Source: Elysia crispata (Eukaryota; Mollusca; Gastropoda; Plakobranchidae). From it: a stretch of DNA of 64,000 bases. The notes beneath the pieces were generated by a model. That model did not search any database. It was not told the origin of the DNA and saw nothing but the letters and a program-made list of their open reading frames with translations. How positions within the stretch are numbered: position 1 is the first letter of the stretch; each line of letters starts with the position of its first letter. This document shows, piece after piece, positions 24,966-64,000 of the stretch. The position numbers and the translations under genes were made by a program. The stretch spans positions 232,001-296,000 of the forward strand of contig JAWDGP010001136.1 in assembly GCA_033675545.1 (NCBI GenBank), given 5' to 3'.

Positions 24966-27900
24966 CTATTTCCCTTTCAACAAGTAAACTGGAAATAAAA
25001 AGCAGAACTAGCGTTTCATGCCTACCAATGGGGATAAGAATTTCTTTTTTTTTCTTTAAATCACACTATTTCCATGACAGGGGCTTTTTAGTTGAATATG
25101 AATGCACTTTCAGTTTGATTGGGATCTAAAAAAAATACCTTTTCTTTTTCCCATCTGCAACTTTTTAAAGCTTTGGATTGAATATGGCTATGTATAAGAC
25201 AAAGAAGCTGAAATTTAAAAATGTTTTAGCAAGGAAGCCGCCTTAATTATGTCAAACCAAGAAAAGTATTCTGAAATATTTGTAGAAGATTTTAAACTAA
25301 CTTAAGTAAAAAAAAAAAATGTATTTTGATACAAACTATATACAGTTGTAAAATGTCTATGGTTATGTTAAGGGTGCAAATAGGCGAGAAGTGATTAAAT
25401 AGGAAACAAGAAGGAATAAAGGATTGTGGGGAAAATCACAGAAGATTATATGTACAGAAATATCAGAAGGAGCACTGATAAAACTCTACACTCCTGTTTA
25501 CGATCTGACAATTGCGTCATAGATAATCATTCATCTGTTCTCATGTTTACTTAAGCAGCATGAAACTATACTTTTATCAATGCCATAGTAACCTGTAACA
25601 AAATTTGCAGGAAGGGTATGTAAACAGGCAATCATGAGTCATTAACAATAACGGTAACATAGATTAACAACATTATTGTGGTTCAGTGGCAGATTGGGAG
25701 GGAAGAGGTTAGGTTCCGAAATCTTGAGCTTAATGTCATCAATTACACGATACACCCGTGATTGAGACTATGATCACAGGAAAGATACTTTACCACAGTT
25801 AATGAAGGTAAATTATTTGCATAATGAGTAAAACATACTTAACTAACATGTTAGGAGTCTCTTAGGCCTGAGATTATTTCTAGACCAATCTTATATGTTT
25901 TATCTTTCTAAATATGACTTTCACTGCAATATTGGTGCATCTCTCTGAACTACTTTGGCAAGAAAAAAAAAAGAAAATTACATTTCCTAATTCTTTATGT
26001 AACTAAACTTTTTTTTTGTAATGGAAAGGGGGGTGGAGGTATATCTTAGATTATAAATAAATTAATTTCTTTATCAGTCTTAAATTTGAATGTTTGAACC
26101 ATCAGGTTATCAGTTTTTTTTTGTTTGCTTTTTTTTAATTTCGAAGAGTAACCTGACTGCCTCTAGTAACACACAAAGTAAAGATCTGTTTGCATTTATT
26201 GAATGAGAGTACAAAATCTCAAATATCAGCTGTACAAAAGACTATATAACAATGAAATATCAGCAAAAGATTGATTCATGGAATAGGCACCTCATTGAGC
26301 CTGTAACATCAAGAAATAGAATTTCCATGAGCTCTACATCAAATCAATTCATGCATGTATTACAAAATAAAAATTTTCATGCATAGAGTTACATAAATAT
26401 ATTCATGGATAAAATAAAACAAACAAAAAAGCTGTACAGGATTTGAAGTGAGGCAACAAAATTCTATGTATGTGTATATATTTACGTCAAGAAAAATTGC
26501 TGGTTTACATTAAAAAAATGATTTATACAAAGACACATGATGTAAAATGTTTCCAGAGAGCAAAAGTGAAGCATCAAGTACAATTAGAAATCTTTTACAG
26601 GAGCCTGTGCATCAACTGATATTTGAATGATAACATGATATAATAATGAGCAAACAATGCCTCTAAAACATCAAGAGAGTCACAGTGGGTGGTTGTTGAC
26701 ACAGTAATTGAATTGAATGAAGTATCAAACAGGTAAAAGAATTAACAGATGTAAATAAAATAATCATTACTTCATACATGAATATGATGACAGTGATTAA
26801 GATTAATAGAGACATAAATTCACTCTTTTTTCAGATATATTAGCATTTATACAATTTTGAAAAGTTCAATAGTAGCCTAACGAACATTTTGATGCACATA
26901 TTTCAAAAAGATTTACTTATAAAACTGATGTTGACCTTTCAATCTTTTTTTTAATAAGTGCTCCCAAAATTATGTTTTATGCCATTAAGAGATGAACTTA
27001 AAGCAGAGCAGATCTACTGTTATTAAAGCCTAGCGATTATGTTTCATGCTTGTACAAAAGAAGATGCTAAAAATAAAATTCACTTCACTACAATAATCAG
27101 GATGAATGCAAACTCTTAAATCTGATTGGGCCTCTGAAAACAAACAATATTTGTTTCATGTCATACTATAATGTCAGGAATATACTTTGTTCCTTGTTAA
27201 CTCGCACTATCTGAACTGAACCATTGTTGTCCCCTTCACTGGAAATGATCTCTTTCTTCGTGTAAACCCTTCTTTTTTCTACTTCTAGACTTAATAGACA
27301 AAGGAGCATTTAGTTCCATTTTAGTTATTGCCGCTAGAGGAGATTGCCAAGAAAATAAGTTTCTAACCACTTATACCAATGGTTTGAGGCCCCATATAAA
27401 TCTGAACAGCCATTTAAGAAAAACTTGGTTCAAAAGAGTCGATTTTACTTTTTGAGATAAATCTGAGCATGTTTAAATCTTTGTGCAATCCATACAAAAC
27501 AAATGGGCATTATCATGTTTCTTCCGTCATTATGATGACACAAAAAGGTTCATCACTACAGATTCTTATGGACTCTTAAAGTCTTTTTCTATGACTAATT
27601 TCATCTGTTTCTTAATCCTAGGGTGGGAAAAGAGATAGCTACATGTCTTTAATTTATTTTAAATTTAATAATTATTTGCAATAACTTGTGAACTGATATA
27701 GATCTATGTTCTTCATAATCTTCCCGATGATACAGTGACAGAAAATTATACCACTAATATAGATTAATTTGAACAATTCTAATCAACACTGAAGACATTC
27801 GAGGGGAATCAAATGCAGGCAGTTTACATTGAAATTTAAATGCTTAAAAGCTGCAAACATAAAATTCTGGAAAACGTTCTTCCTGATGTTTTTACAATGA

Positions 27901-30174
27901 TACCAATTGAAGTCCTTACCACTATTAATTATGAGTTTATCTATTCACCTATCATATTTTAATGACCAACAACATCTACTTTCTCACTCAAAGTAATAAT
28001 GGTGTGGGGGTTTTTTTGCTTAAAAGGTAGCTTAATTTCAATCTTTTTATGTCATCAGTAACATCAGGAAGATCATTCTTTTTATGATGATAACCAAATA
28101 TTACATTTACTTGTTTTAAAAAATATATATCCGGAACAATTTTCTTTTTTCATTGAAACATTTCTCTTTCATAAAGAGCAAGTTTTAGACAAAATATACA
28201 AAATCAAACCTTGAGTTGAATTGAACACTTCAGGGTTGACCTCCTGACAACAGAAAGCATTTTTATGTCCCTGATAAGATGCAAAAATAAGAAACAAAAA
28301 AAAAATCTGACTCTGGAACTCTGAACAATGGATCAATGTCGTTTTGATTCTTAGAAAAAAATCTGAACATACTCTATCTGTAATGAAGATTCATGATAAT
28401 ATTCTCAGAATACTCCCACTAAGGCTCAGCACTGAAGACCATCTCCTGAGTGCCAGGAAGGGAAACGAACATGATTTAAAAAAATGTGACAAAGTTGGGT
28501 AAACTATTACAGAAATATTTAATAACTCTGATCTCCATGGACGTACATACGTTGCATTTTCCTGGAGCTGGACCATTTCTAGTGTGTATTTTTAGACACA
28601 GTCAGCCCTGATCAGAGCTCTGAGAGTCAAGGACATGCAAGGGATGAACACAGAGAAATTTCTTTGCTCCTAAAACATCGACCAATTTTTTTTTAGGTGT
28701 GACTGCGCTCCAACAATTTACACACTAGTCTTAGAATACCAATGCTTTTCTCATGTCCAGTTTAACTATTTCCGCTATTTTAATATTGCTATCTCTTTAG
28801 ATAGATATATCTAAACCCTGACATTGTTTGTTTGATTGTTTGATACAGCCTTCTTACTACAAGATGGCCTTAGGAAACGAAAAGATGAGACCACAATGAG
28901 TGGCTTGAACACACAAAGAATGTTCCTTCAGATATCAAGGCAGGGATTCTAAATCAAAAGTTCTGGTGCACCTCTTCAGGGTGAAAATTATATGACATTA
29001 CCTAAAAATATTGAATTTTTTACACTTTGAAATAGGAACAAAAGAGCGTGAAATACTCCCCTTTACCCCAAGATAAAATTTACAATATCCTATCCATGTC
29101 TAGTTCAAGACAAAACACAAAGCTGCTGGGAGTTTACACATCATTGTAATGGAGACTATAAGTTTTGAGAAGATGGTTGACCCTGAATATTTGAATTTAA
29201 CATAGCTAAATGTGAACCATGCCTCTGCCATAAACTTAAGCAAGTAATCATTATCATATCATAAAAGGACACTGCCAGGGAAATCAGTATAGCATCATCA
29301 TCAGAAACTGATAAAGCAATCTGCACCATATAAAACAGCTAAGACAATAACTGATCATCAAAAGAAACTGCTACAGGAATCAGTAGCATATAATAGGAAA
29401 GTGTTATGGCAAATTCTACTGTATCTTCAAAGAAAATTGCCAGCACAATCACCAAAAGAAACAGCTAGAGAAAAAGTGAAATATCATCAAAAGGAAACTG
29501 CTAAGACAATCTGTTGATGAATAAAGGATTGAAAGCACTTAACTTGATTCTCAGCTGGTGTAGTCCTACTCTTTTTTTAATATGGCGATGAATTCAATGG
29601 AATTTTATAAATCATATCTTAGATTTTGTTTAAGAAGAAATTACCATAATTGTTAATGTAAGAAAAAATTTCCAAAAACACATGAATAACCTTTTGACAT
29701 TAAGTTAAGCTATGAATTAGTTCGAAGCATTTTTGAAAATTTTTTTTCTCACAATTGACAATCTGTGATTTGAATGTCAGAAAGAAAAATTGTTTTCCAA
29801 AAACTGCATTTGAAAACATTTCCAAATCACATACATCAATGATAGTGATAATAGCATATCAATGATAGCCATTTTTTTTATTACAGTATGTCAATGATAG
29901 TGCTTTTTTTTATAAAATAATGTCAATAATAGTCACATGTATTTCCAATTGCAAATATCCTCAGGAAAACAGGTATCTAAGATGAGTGAGAAAAATGTGT
30001 TGCTGCAAATATCTGATTGATTAAATCAGTTGACCTGGGCACATGAAATAACCTCAGAACCCAGAGAATTTATACTTAAGTATGTGTATATATGTATAAT
30101 ATACGTACAAATGTAAATGAAACTTGGTTAAAAATATAAAATTATATATATAACAAGCCTATTCCCTGAGCTTA
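24966..30174. other. Intergenic region between the two gene ends
   Basis: No recognisable exon. Small features are two weak tandem repeats, at 29270-29520 (diverged copies of GAAACTGCTANAGNAATCAGTA) and 29835-29940 (three copies of a TCAATGATAGTG unit with poly-T). The right end must include the 3' UTR of the kinase gene. Confidence 0.5.
29877..29882 (-). promoter_or_regulatory. prkcd: Candidate PKC polyadenylation signal
   Basis: AATAAA on the minus strand about 290 bases after the kinase stop codon. It lies in an AT-rich repeat, so other signals farther downstream may be used. Confidence 0.3.
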
Positions 30175-57765
<27,591 letters not shown>

Positions 57766-57838
57766 CTTACGGCTGAGCCCGGCCGCGCTGATCTGACTTG
57801 GAGTCTGGCTCAGCTTCCGGCGGGAGGGGGGCGCGCGA

Positions 57839-58420
57839 CTCTGAGAACGAGACAGGGAGGGATGGAGAAATTACTTGATATGTTCAGGTTAGGTAATGGG
57901 TGTGGGAGAAACTCTGAGAAAGAGACAGGGAGAAATGAAGAAGTTCACTGCTATGTTCAGGTTAGGGTAAGGGGGAGGGGGAGGAGAGAAGACAGGAAGG
58001 AATGGAAAAATTCATGTTCAAGTTAAGGGGAGTGAGTGTGTGTGTGTGTGGGAGGGGGGGGGGTATTTGAGGAGAAAATCTGAGAATGAGACAGGGAGGA
58101 ATCGAGAAGTTCATTGATATGTTCAGGTTAAAGTATGAGATGGGGGAGAAACTCTGAGAACGAGACAGGGAAGAATAGAGAAGTTCACTGATATATTCAG
58201 ATTGAGGTAAGGGGTGGGGGAGAAACTGAGAACGAGACAGGGAGGAATGGAGAAATTCACTGATATGTTCAGGTTAAGGGAAGTGAGTGTGTGTGTGTGT
58301 GGGGGGGGGTGTTTGAGGGAGAAACTCTGAGAATGAGACAGGGGGGAATCCAGAAGTTCATTGATATATTCAGGTTGAGGTAAGGGGTGGGGCAGAAACT
58401 CTGAGAACGAGACGAGTCAT
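57839..58420. repeat. G-rich ~72-100-bp minisatellite upstream of the PKC start codon
   Basis: CTCTGAGAACGAGACAGGGAGG and variants occur about eight times (57839, 57911, about 57981, 58078, 58151, 58225, 58324, 58398). Units also contain ATTCACTGATATGTTCAGG and G-rich runs such as AAGGGGTGGGGGAG. Two units carry a (GT)n-G8 insertion. The array begins about 75 bases upstream of the kinase ATG. Confidence 0.9.
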
Positions 58421-60229
58421 GAAGAGAGACAATGGACCACTGCGAAAATAAAGTTCCAGTGGATGGGTGTGGGGGTGTGCATATACACATCGAGAGAGTC
58501 TCATTAATCAGCGTTGTACAATCATGCCAAGTATAATTAAACATAAACAACAGAATCAACAGCAACAAGGAGTGTGGAAGGAGGGAAGAAAGAAAGAAGA
58601 AAGAGGGATGAAAGGCCATATACATGGCTAGATTATGGAGACAAAATACACGAAAAAGTTAAAATATAAGACAGAGAAAAATTTAGACTTTGGGTACTTT
58701 ATAACTTATCTCAGGCTTTGTGATTCTCACTACACTGAACGAGTCTGATAAACAGAAATGTTTCATCATGTCAAGCATAATAAAACATAATCATTAACAT
58801 CAATAGCAACAAAGAGGGGAAAAAAGGACAAAACTGAACAAGATTGGTCTGGAGAGCATAATTATTTCCCAAATTTAAATATCATTCCACACGATCATTA
58901 TCAGGCTGAAAATTTTTGCACGAAGAACCGAAAAGTGCCCTCGGTTGCGGGAATTTTTACTGATATCTATAATTAATAATAGAACTAGGCACACAATGAG
59001 GACCATCTAATCGAACATTTGCGACCACCTTAGCATGTTAAATTTAACATAAAGTTGTAAACTGCTCTAAACATTGGAGTGGTAATATTATTTTATACCT
59101 AAATGTGTTTTTTAAGAAAATTAAAGGCAAAAATGTGATTAGTATATTCTTTAAAAAAAAAAGTGTATGTGCGAACTATCTCCTTCACAGGGATTTCTAG
59201 AGTTTGTGTTTCGAATAAGAATTGTCGAGATATCTAGATTCTGGGTAAAGATAGATAGGTGGAGGCATATATCTGGATCATGTAAATAGAAGGATAGATA
59301 TCAAGACCATTTATAAGCCTATTTAATACACACACGCACCCCAGCTCCGGCAAATTGACACCAGGGTCCCGTTCGTAGAACAGGGTTTTCACTGAGTTTG
59401 TAATGGGCATTTCAAGGATTATTAATTTTTTTTCTTTTAACAAAATTAGTCAAATATTTTCGAACTAAACTTAGGCTTTATTGCTCGCACTCTTACTTCA
59501 CACTAATCAGGCTTGTGACCATCATTTATGTATCTTTCAACAACAACCCTTTCAGTATCATATACTTTGGCCCTTTCGCTCTTTCCTCTATGCGGCTCTA
59601 TATAGGAGATAATACGTAATACACTGTTAAGTCTTACAGGCACCGTGCCTTGTGACATGTATCCGTATCACGGCACGTCCAATGAGAGCATGACATTCCT
59701 AGGTAGTTAATGCTTACAACTTCGTTGTCGCGAGACGAATAGGGACAATATATTGTTTTAAAGGGCGTGACATTGTTTTTTCGTCTATTCTCGCACTAAT
59801 CCTTTGTAACTTTTATATTTAACAAACATTTTCCTCAAAGGATATCGATCTTTTTTTCCTCATTGACATGCAAAGGCAGCAGTTCTCAAACCACTTAGTT
59901 TTTTTTTTTTTCTTTTAAACCATCACTTATATACAAGAAGGAATTCACAAAGTAATACAAGGCTTTTAGATCCACATTTATGCATGTAAGCAGCAATCTA
60001 TTACTATCAAGTTTTGCAGTCCTCACACCTCCTCAATTATTTACAAATCAATTTAAATTTGTTTATGTAACCTTAACTGCTGTCAGTTAATCTCAAACCG
60101 CTGAAGGGTTTCCTGGTCCTACATTTTGCATAAGAAACATATCATAATGAAAGGATAGATAGTATGAAAAGAAAAGTCAACAAGACCATTATTCTTTCAT
60201 AGTAGCAGCTATCAAGAAACTAATAGTGC
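58421..60229. other. Upstream region of PKC, no gene recognised
   Basis: AT-rich sequence without recognisable exons on either strand. The kinase promoter or 5' UTR exons may lie here, but no core promoter motif stands out. Confidence 0.45.
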
Positions 60230-61321
60230 CCCTCTACCTGAAAGGAAGAATCAATTAACAAACTGAAAATGGGCAAGGCAACTATCCCTTTTAGAAGTAG
60301 CACTGAATAAAATAAGATTTATATTATCCTCACCCTTATCTATATAGACTCAACAAGGAAGAAACAAATAAAAGGCTATGTGACCCTAATTTTATAAAGA
60401 AACAGAAAATAGTAAAATAAATTAATAGGCCATTTAACCTTCACTATATATGCAAAAGCAGCTAAGTGTATTAAAAAAAATAAAAGGAATTGTGACCCAT
60501 AACTCAAGAAGCAACAATAAACAAAGTGATGACAAGCTATGAGCCCAAAACTTCTTTAAGCCGCAATCAACAAACTAATAAACGGAATTTTCACCCTTAA
60601 CTCAAGAAGAATCAATCAACAAACCAATAAAAAGTTATGTGCCCTTCATTTAGCTCGAAGCCGCAATTAACAACCCAATAATAGGAATTGTGACCCTTAA
60701 GTCTATAGGTAGGAAGTAACAAATTGATAAAAGGAATTGAGACCCAAAGTCATGTGGCCCTCACAGAAGAAGCAATAAACAAACTAGTAACACAATAGAA
60801 GACCTTAACCCCTATGAAAAAGCAGCAACTCACAACCTCTTAAAAGCCTTATAATCGTTACTTCTGTAAGCAGCAGTTGACAACCTAATACACTGTAGTA
60901 GTCTTTATGGTCCTCTGTCCTATAACAGCACTAAACAAACTAAAACAAGAGCCTGAGATCCTCATTCCTATAGAGAAGCAGCTAAATGTATTAACTAACT
61001 GACGAAAGGCTGTGTGACCCTTCTTTCTAGAATTTCAGCAATTAGCAAACTAAAAACAAAGCGTTATGTCACCCTAACCTATTCATAGACGCAGCAATAA
61101 AGAAACTATTATAGACGGCCATGTTACCCTCATTACAAAAATAAACAGAAAATAACAAACCAGTATAAGGCTGTGACTGTGACCTTCACAACTTAAAGCA
61201 ACAGAAATTGTTTAACTAAAACAGGATAAGTTACTCTCACTATTATCTAGAGGCAGTTATTACCAATCTAATTTAAGGTTATAAAATATGACCCTCACTC
61301 CTATAAAACGTAGCTATTAAC
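60230..61321. repeat. Degenerate ~59-bp tandem repeat
   Basis: Variants of AAGCAGCAATNAACAAACTAATAAAAGG followed by TGTGACCCTNA recur about eighteen times over 1.1 kb with heavy drift. The AGCAGCAAT and TGTGAC words are shared with the adjacent 49-bp satellite, so the two may have a common origin. Confidence 0.75.
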
Positions 61322-61840
61322 AGCAGCAATTCTCAGATTATCACATGTTATCGTGTTTTGTGTCCGAATGACCAGCAATTCTCAACGTATCACATTGTAT
61401 CAGGATTTTTGACACAATAAGCAGCAGTTCTCAGATTCAAAATTTGTCACAGAGTTTGTGACACAATGAGCACCAATTCTCAAAGTACCACATTGTATAA
61501 TGGTTTGTGACTTTATGAACAGCAATTCTCAAATTATCACGTTCCATTATGGTTTGTGACATAATGAACAGCAATTCTCAAATTATCACATTGTATCAGG
61601 ATTTGTGACCAATAAGCAGCAGTTCTCAGATTCAAAATTTGTCACATAGTTTGTGACACAATGAGCACCAATTCTCAAAGTACCACATTGTATCATGGTT
61701 TGTGACTTTATGAACAGCAATTATCAAATCATCACATTCCATTATGGTTTGTGACATAATGAACAGCAATTCTCAAATTATCACATTGTATCAGAGTTTA
61801 TGACACACTGAGCAACAATTCTCAAACATGTAAGGCAGTG
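61322..61840. repeat. 49-bp satellite with a 195-bp higher-order repeat
   Basis: CAGCAATTCTCAAATTATCACATT-type units start at 61324, 61372, 61422, 61471, 61520, 61569, 61617, 61666, 61715, 61764 and 61813, a 48-49 base period. Units 3-6 match units 7-10 better than they match each other (for example the CAGTTCTCAGATTCAAAATT variant at both 61425 and 61620), which gives a four-unit higher-order period of about 195 bases. Confidence 0.92.
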
Positions 61841-62799
61841 TGTCACTTAGTTCTTAAAATTCAGCAATATTTCCGGTTGGTATAAACGTGATTTTTCAGT
61901 GCATAAATAGGATAGGAAAATCCTTACGCTCAGTCTTGCCAAAACAGAAGGCTATTATAACAACGTACACATATTAGGCTAATATGCAACTTGGGGCCTA
62001 AATCATTGACAGTGTCAATCCGTAATTGAAGGCTGTGTATCATATAACAGGAACATAGATCATTGCTTAGCTGCACTAGTGAAACTCTCAAGCATGAAGG
62101 CTGCAAATAATATTCACAATTTAAACAAATCTTTTCCATGAGAAACGGCTACAAACAGCCACCAACAACCATCTTTACCACCACCTCCACCATAACAACA
62201 AAAACAAACACGACAACAAGGATAACTGCATTACAGACATTTCGAGTATTACCGAACCTAGCCGACCCTCCACCACAGAGCTGAGAAAGCTGATTCACCG
62301 TAGATTCCCTGAGGGATGCTTACTGAGCGCAACCAAGCCAGCTTCGTTTACAATGCAAATGGCCAAACGCCTCGATAGAGCCTCTGTGTAGATCTACAAG
62401 TCTATCAAGGGGATTCCTATTTATTAACAAATGTCGAGTCGAGAACCGTTGGAATATGCGATCGACAAATTTGCATCTGACCTTTTTCTACACAACTGCA
62501 AGATCTTGGGTTGATTATTATTCTTTCATTTGTATTTTTTTTTACCCTTTTCTGTATTATGTTGCGTCGTTCATGGTCACAAAGGTGATTTGTTATGTTG
62601 GCAAGGGGATGCAGCATACACGGGAAAATATGTTAGGCTTTTTAACACCACCAAGTCATAGATGCAATAAGATACCCTTTGGTTTATGATAACAGATATG
62701 ATTTTTTTTTGTTTTTGTTTAATTTTTGCGTTGATCAGTATTATACCCCCTTGTGGAATCATCTAGTAGGACATTATATTTACTTATGCTGCTGCCACC
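61841..62799. other. Upstream region, no gene recognised
   Basis: Contains a moderately GC-rich unique patch at about 62215-62420. It could be a non-coding exon or regulatory sequence, but nothing specific is visible. Confidence 0.35.
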
Positions 62800-62817
62800 G
62801 CGGCAGCAGAAGTGGTG

Positions 62818-62898
62818 CCATTACAAGTAGTAGTAAATAGGAGTAATAGTAGTAGCAGTGGTGGTGGTGGCGGCGGTAGTATTAGCAGCAGCAGCACC

Positions 62899-62993
<95 letters not shown>

Positions 62994-63010
62994 CAGTAGT
63001 AGCAGCAGCA

Positions 63011-63109
<99 letters not shown>

Positions 63110-63110
63110 T
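62818..63110. repeat. (AGT)n triplet microsatellite with (AGC) core
   Basis: About 290 bases of AGT triplets with an AGC/GCA-rich core at about 62991-63043 and GGT/GGC near the left end. Open frames of poly-Ser, poly-Val or poly-Leu follow from the triplet period. Confidence 0.96.
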
Positions 63111-63279
63111 TGGCAGTAAAAGTAGAAGCGGAAGAGATGATGAAGTTTGTGAATGGTAGGAATAATTATTTAGCACTAAAATAACTTTAGAAAGATTACA
63201 CTTAAGTTTGACTAGAGAAAGCACTGCAATGGAGCAAAGTTGGCCGAAGGAAGAATAACAAAACAACAACAACAAAAAC

Positions 63280-63299
63280 TATAATAATAATAATGATAA

Positions 63300-63380
<81 letters not shown>

Positions 63381-63385
63381 TGATG

Positions 63386-63466
<81 letters not shown>

Positions 63467-63473
63467 GTAATAA

Positions 63474-63545
<72 letters not shown>
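63280..63545. repeat. (AAT)n followed by (AAC)n triplet microsatellites
   Basis: (ATA)n from about 63280 to 63468 with a GATGATGAT interruption near 63379, passing directly into (CAA)n at about 63473-63544. The junction suggests an A-to-C change in the unit spread along the array. Confidence 0.97.
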
Positions 63546-64000
63546 GCATCAGCATCAATCGTATCTTACCATCTTGCGTCGTGATCCTAGTCCAGGAAGA
63601 AAGAAATACACCCAGTTTTTTTCTTTTTTTCGAGTGCCTTCAAAACAAGTATACTGGAATAACTTTATAACTACGGTCTTGCCAGCCACTTCCAGTCGAT
63701 GAGAACTTGTCTGCGGTGGCAACGTTCAATCACTCATTATTTACAATACTAGCAGTATTGTTTGTGTAAATCCACTTGACGGAATGAGAGGTAGTTTTGC
63801 TTGAGAGGTAAACACTAAACTCTAGCAAACAGATGTTATACTATCTTGTCCTCTGCTTACAACGAAATTTAGGGATGTTAAATTATACTACATGCACTTT
63901 GTTTTTTTTTTTTCTTTATAAGATGATGAATTCCTGTACCTGCAAATAGCAGGTGAATTTTTAGATAACGCACAATCATAACTCACAGAATATTGCAGTA
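63546..64000. other. Right edge of the window, nothing recognised
   Basis: Ordinary AT-rich sequence without repeats or coding signals. Confidence 0.5.

Noticed and set aside
62784..63558. Poly-Leu, poly-Ser, poly-Ile and poly-Thr open frames
   Set aside because: They are direct translations of triplet microsatellites.

Overview
This is an intron-rich, AT-rich animal nuclear DNA window. It holds two complete protein-coding genes that face each other tail to tail. The long introns, very large (CT)n/(GA)n arrays, many private minisatellites and invertebrate-style transposon remnants suggest a lophotrochozoan, most likely a mollusc. That placement is inference; the two genes alone do not fix the species.

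The + strand from 977 to 21835 encodes ATG7, the E1-like enzyme that activates ATG8/LC3 and ATG12 in autophagy. I could join 19 coding exons with a continuous frame, giving 687 residues from ATG to TAA. The ATP-binding GSGTLG motif, the catalytic cysteine (Cys549 in this model) and the WDLSDDDD tail are all present. One intron (after exon 13) uses a GC instead of a GT donor.

The - strand from 57765 down to 30175 encodes a novel-type protein kinase C of the delta/theta class. It has 16 coding exons and 692 residues: an N-terminal C2-like domain, a pseudosubstrate, two complete C1 zinc fingers, an acidic hinge, a complete kinase domain, a turn motif and a hydrophobic motif. The C1B finger carries Phe252 where novel PKCs normally have Trp and conventional PKCs have Tyr.

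The 8.3 kb between the two stop codons (21836-30174) contains no gene I can recognise. Upstream of the kinase start codon (57766-64000) there is a G-rich minisatellite, a degenerate ~59-bp array, a 49-bp satellite with a 195-bp higher-order period, and three triplet microsatellites in a row.

The most unusual feature is how the introns are built. Nearly every long intron carries its own minisatellite, unrelated to the others, with periods from about 40 to 130 bp. Two of these arrays run up to an exon junction and contain extra copies of splice-site sequence: decoy acceptors before kinase exon 4 and a decoy donor after kinase exon 13. Transposon debris includes a 658-bp TTAA-flanked piggyBac-like MITE, two decayed transposase genes in kinase introns, a possible TA-flanked element, and a tRNA-derived pol III sequence between two 140-bp direct repeats in the last ATG7 intron.
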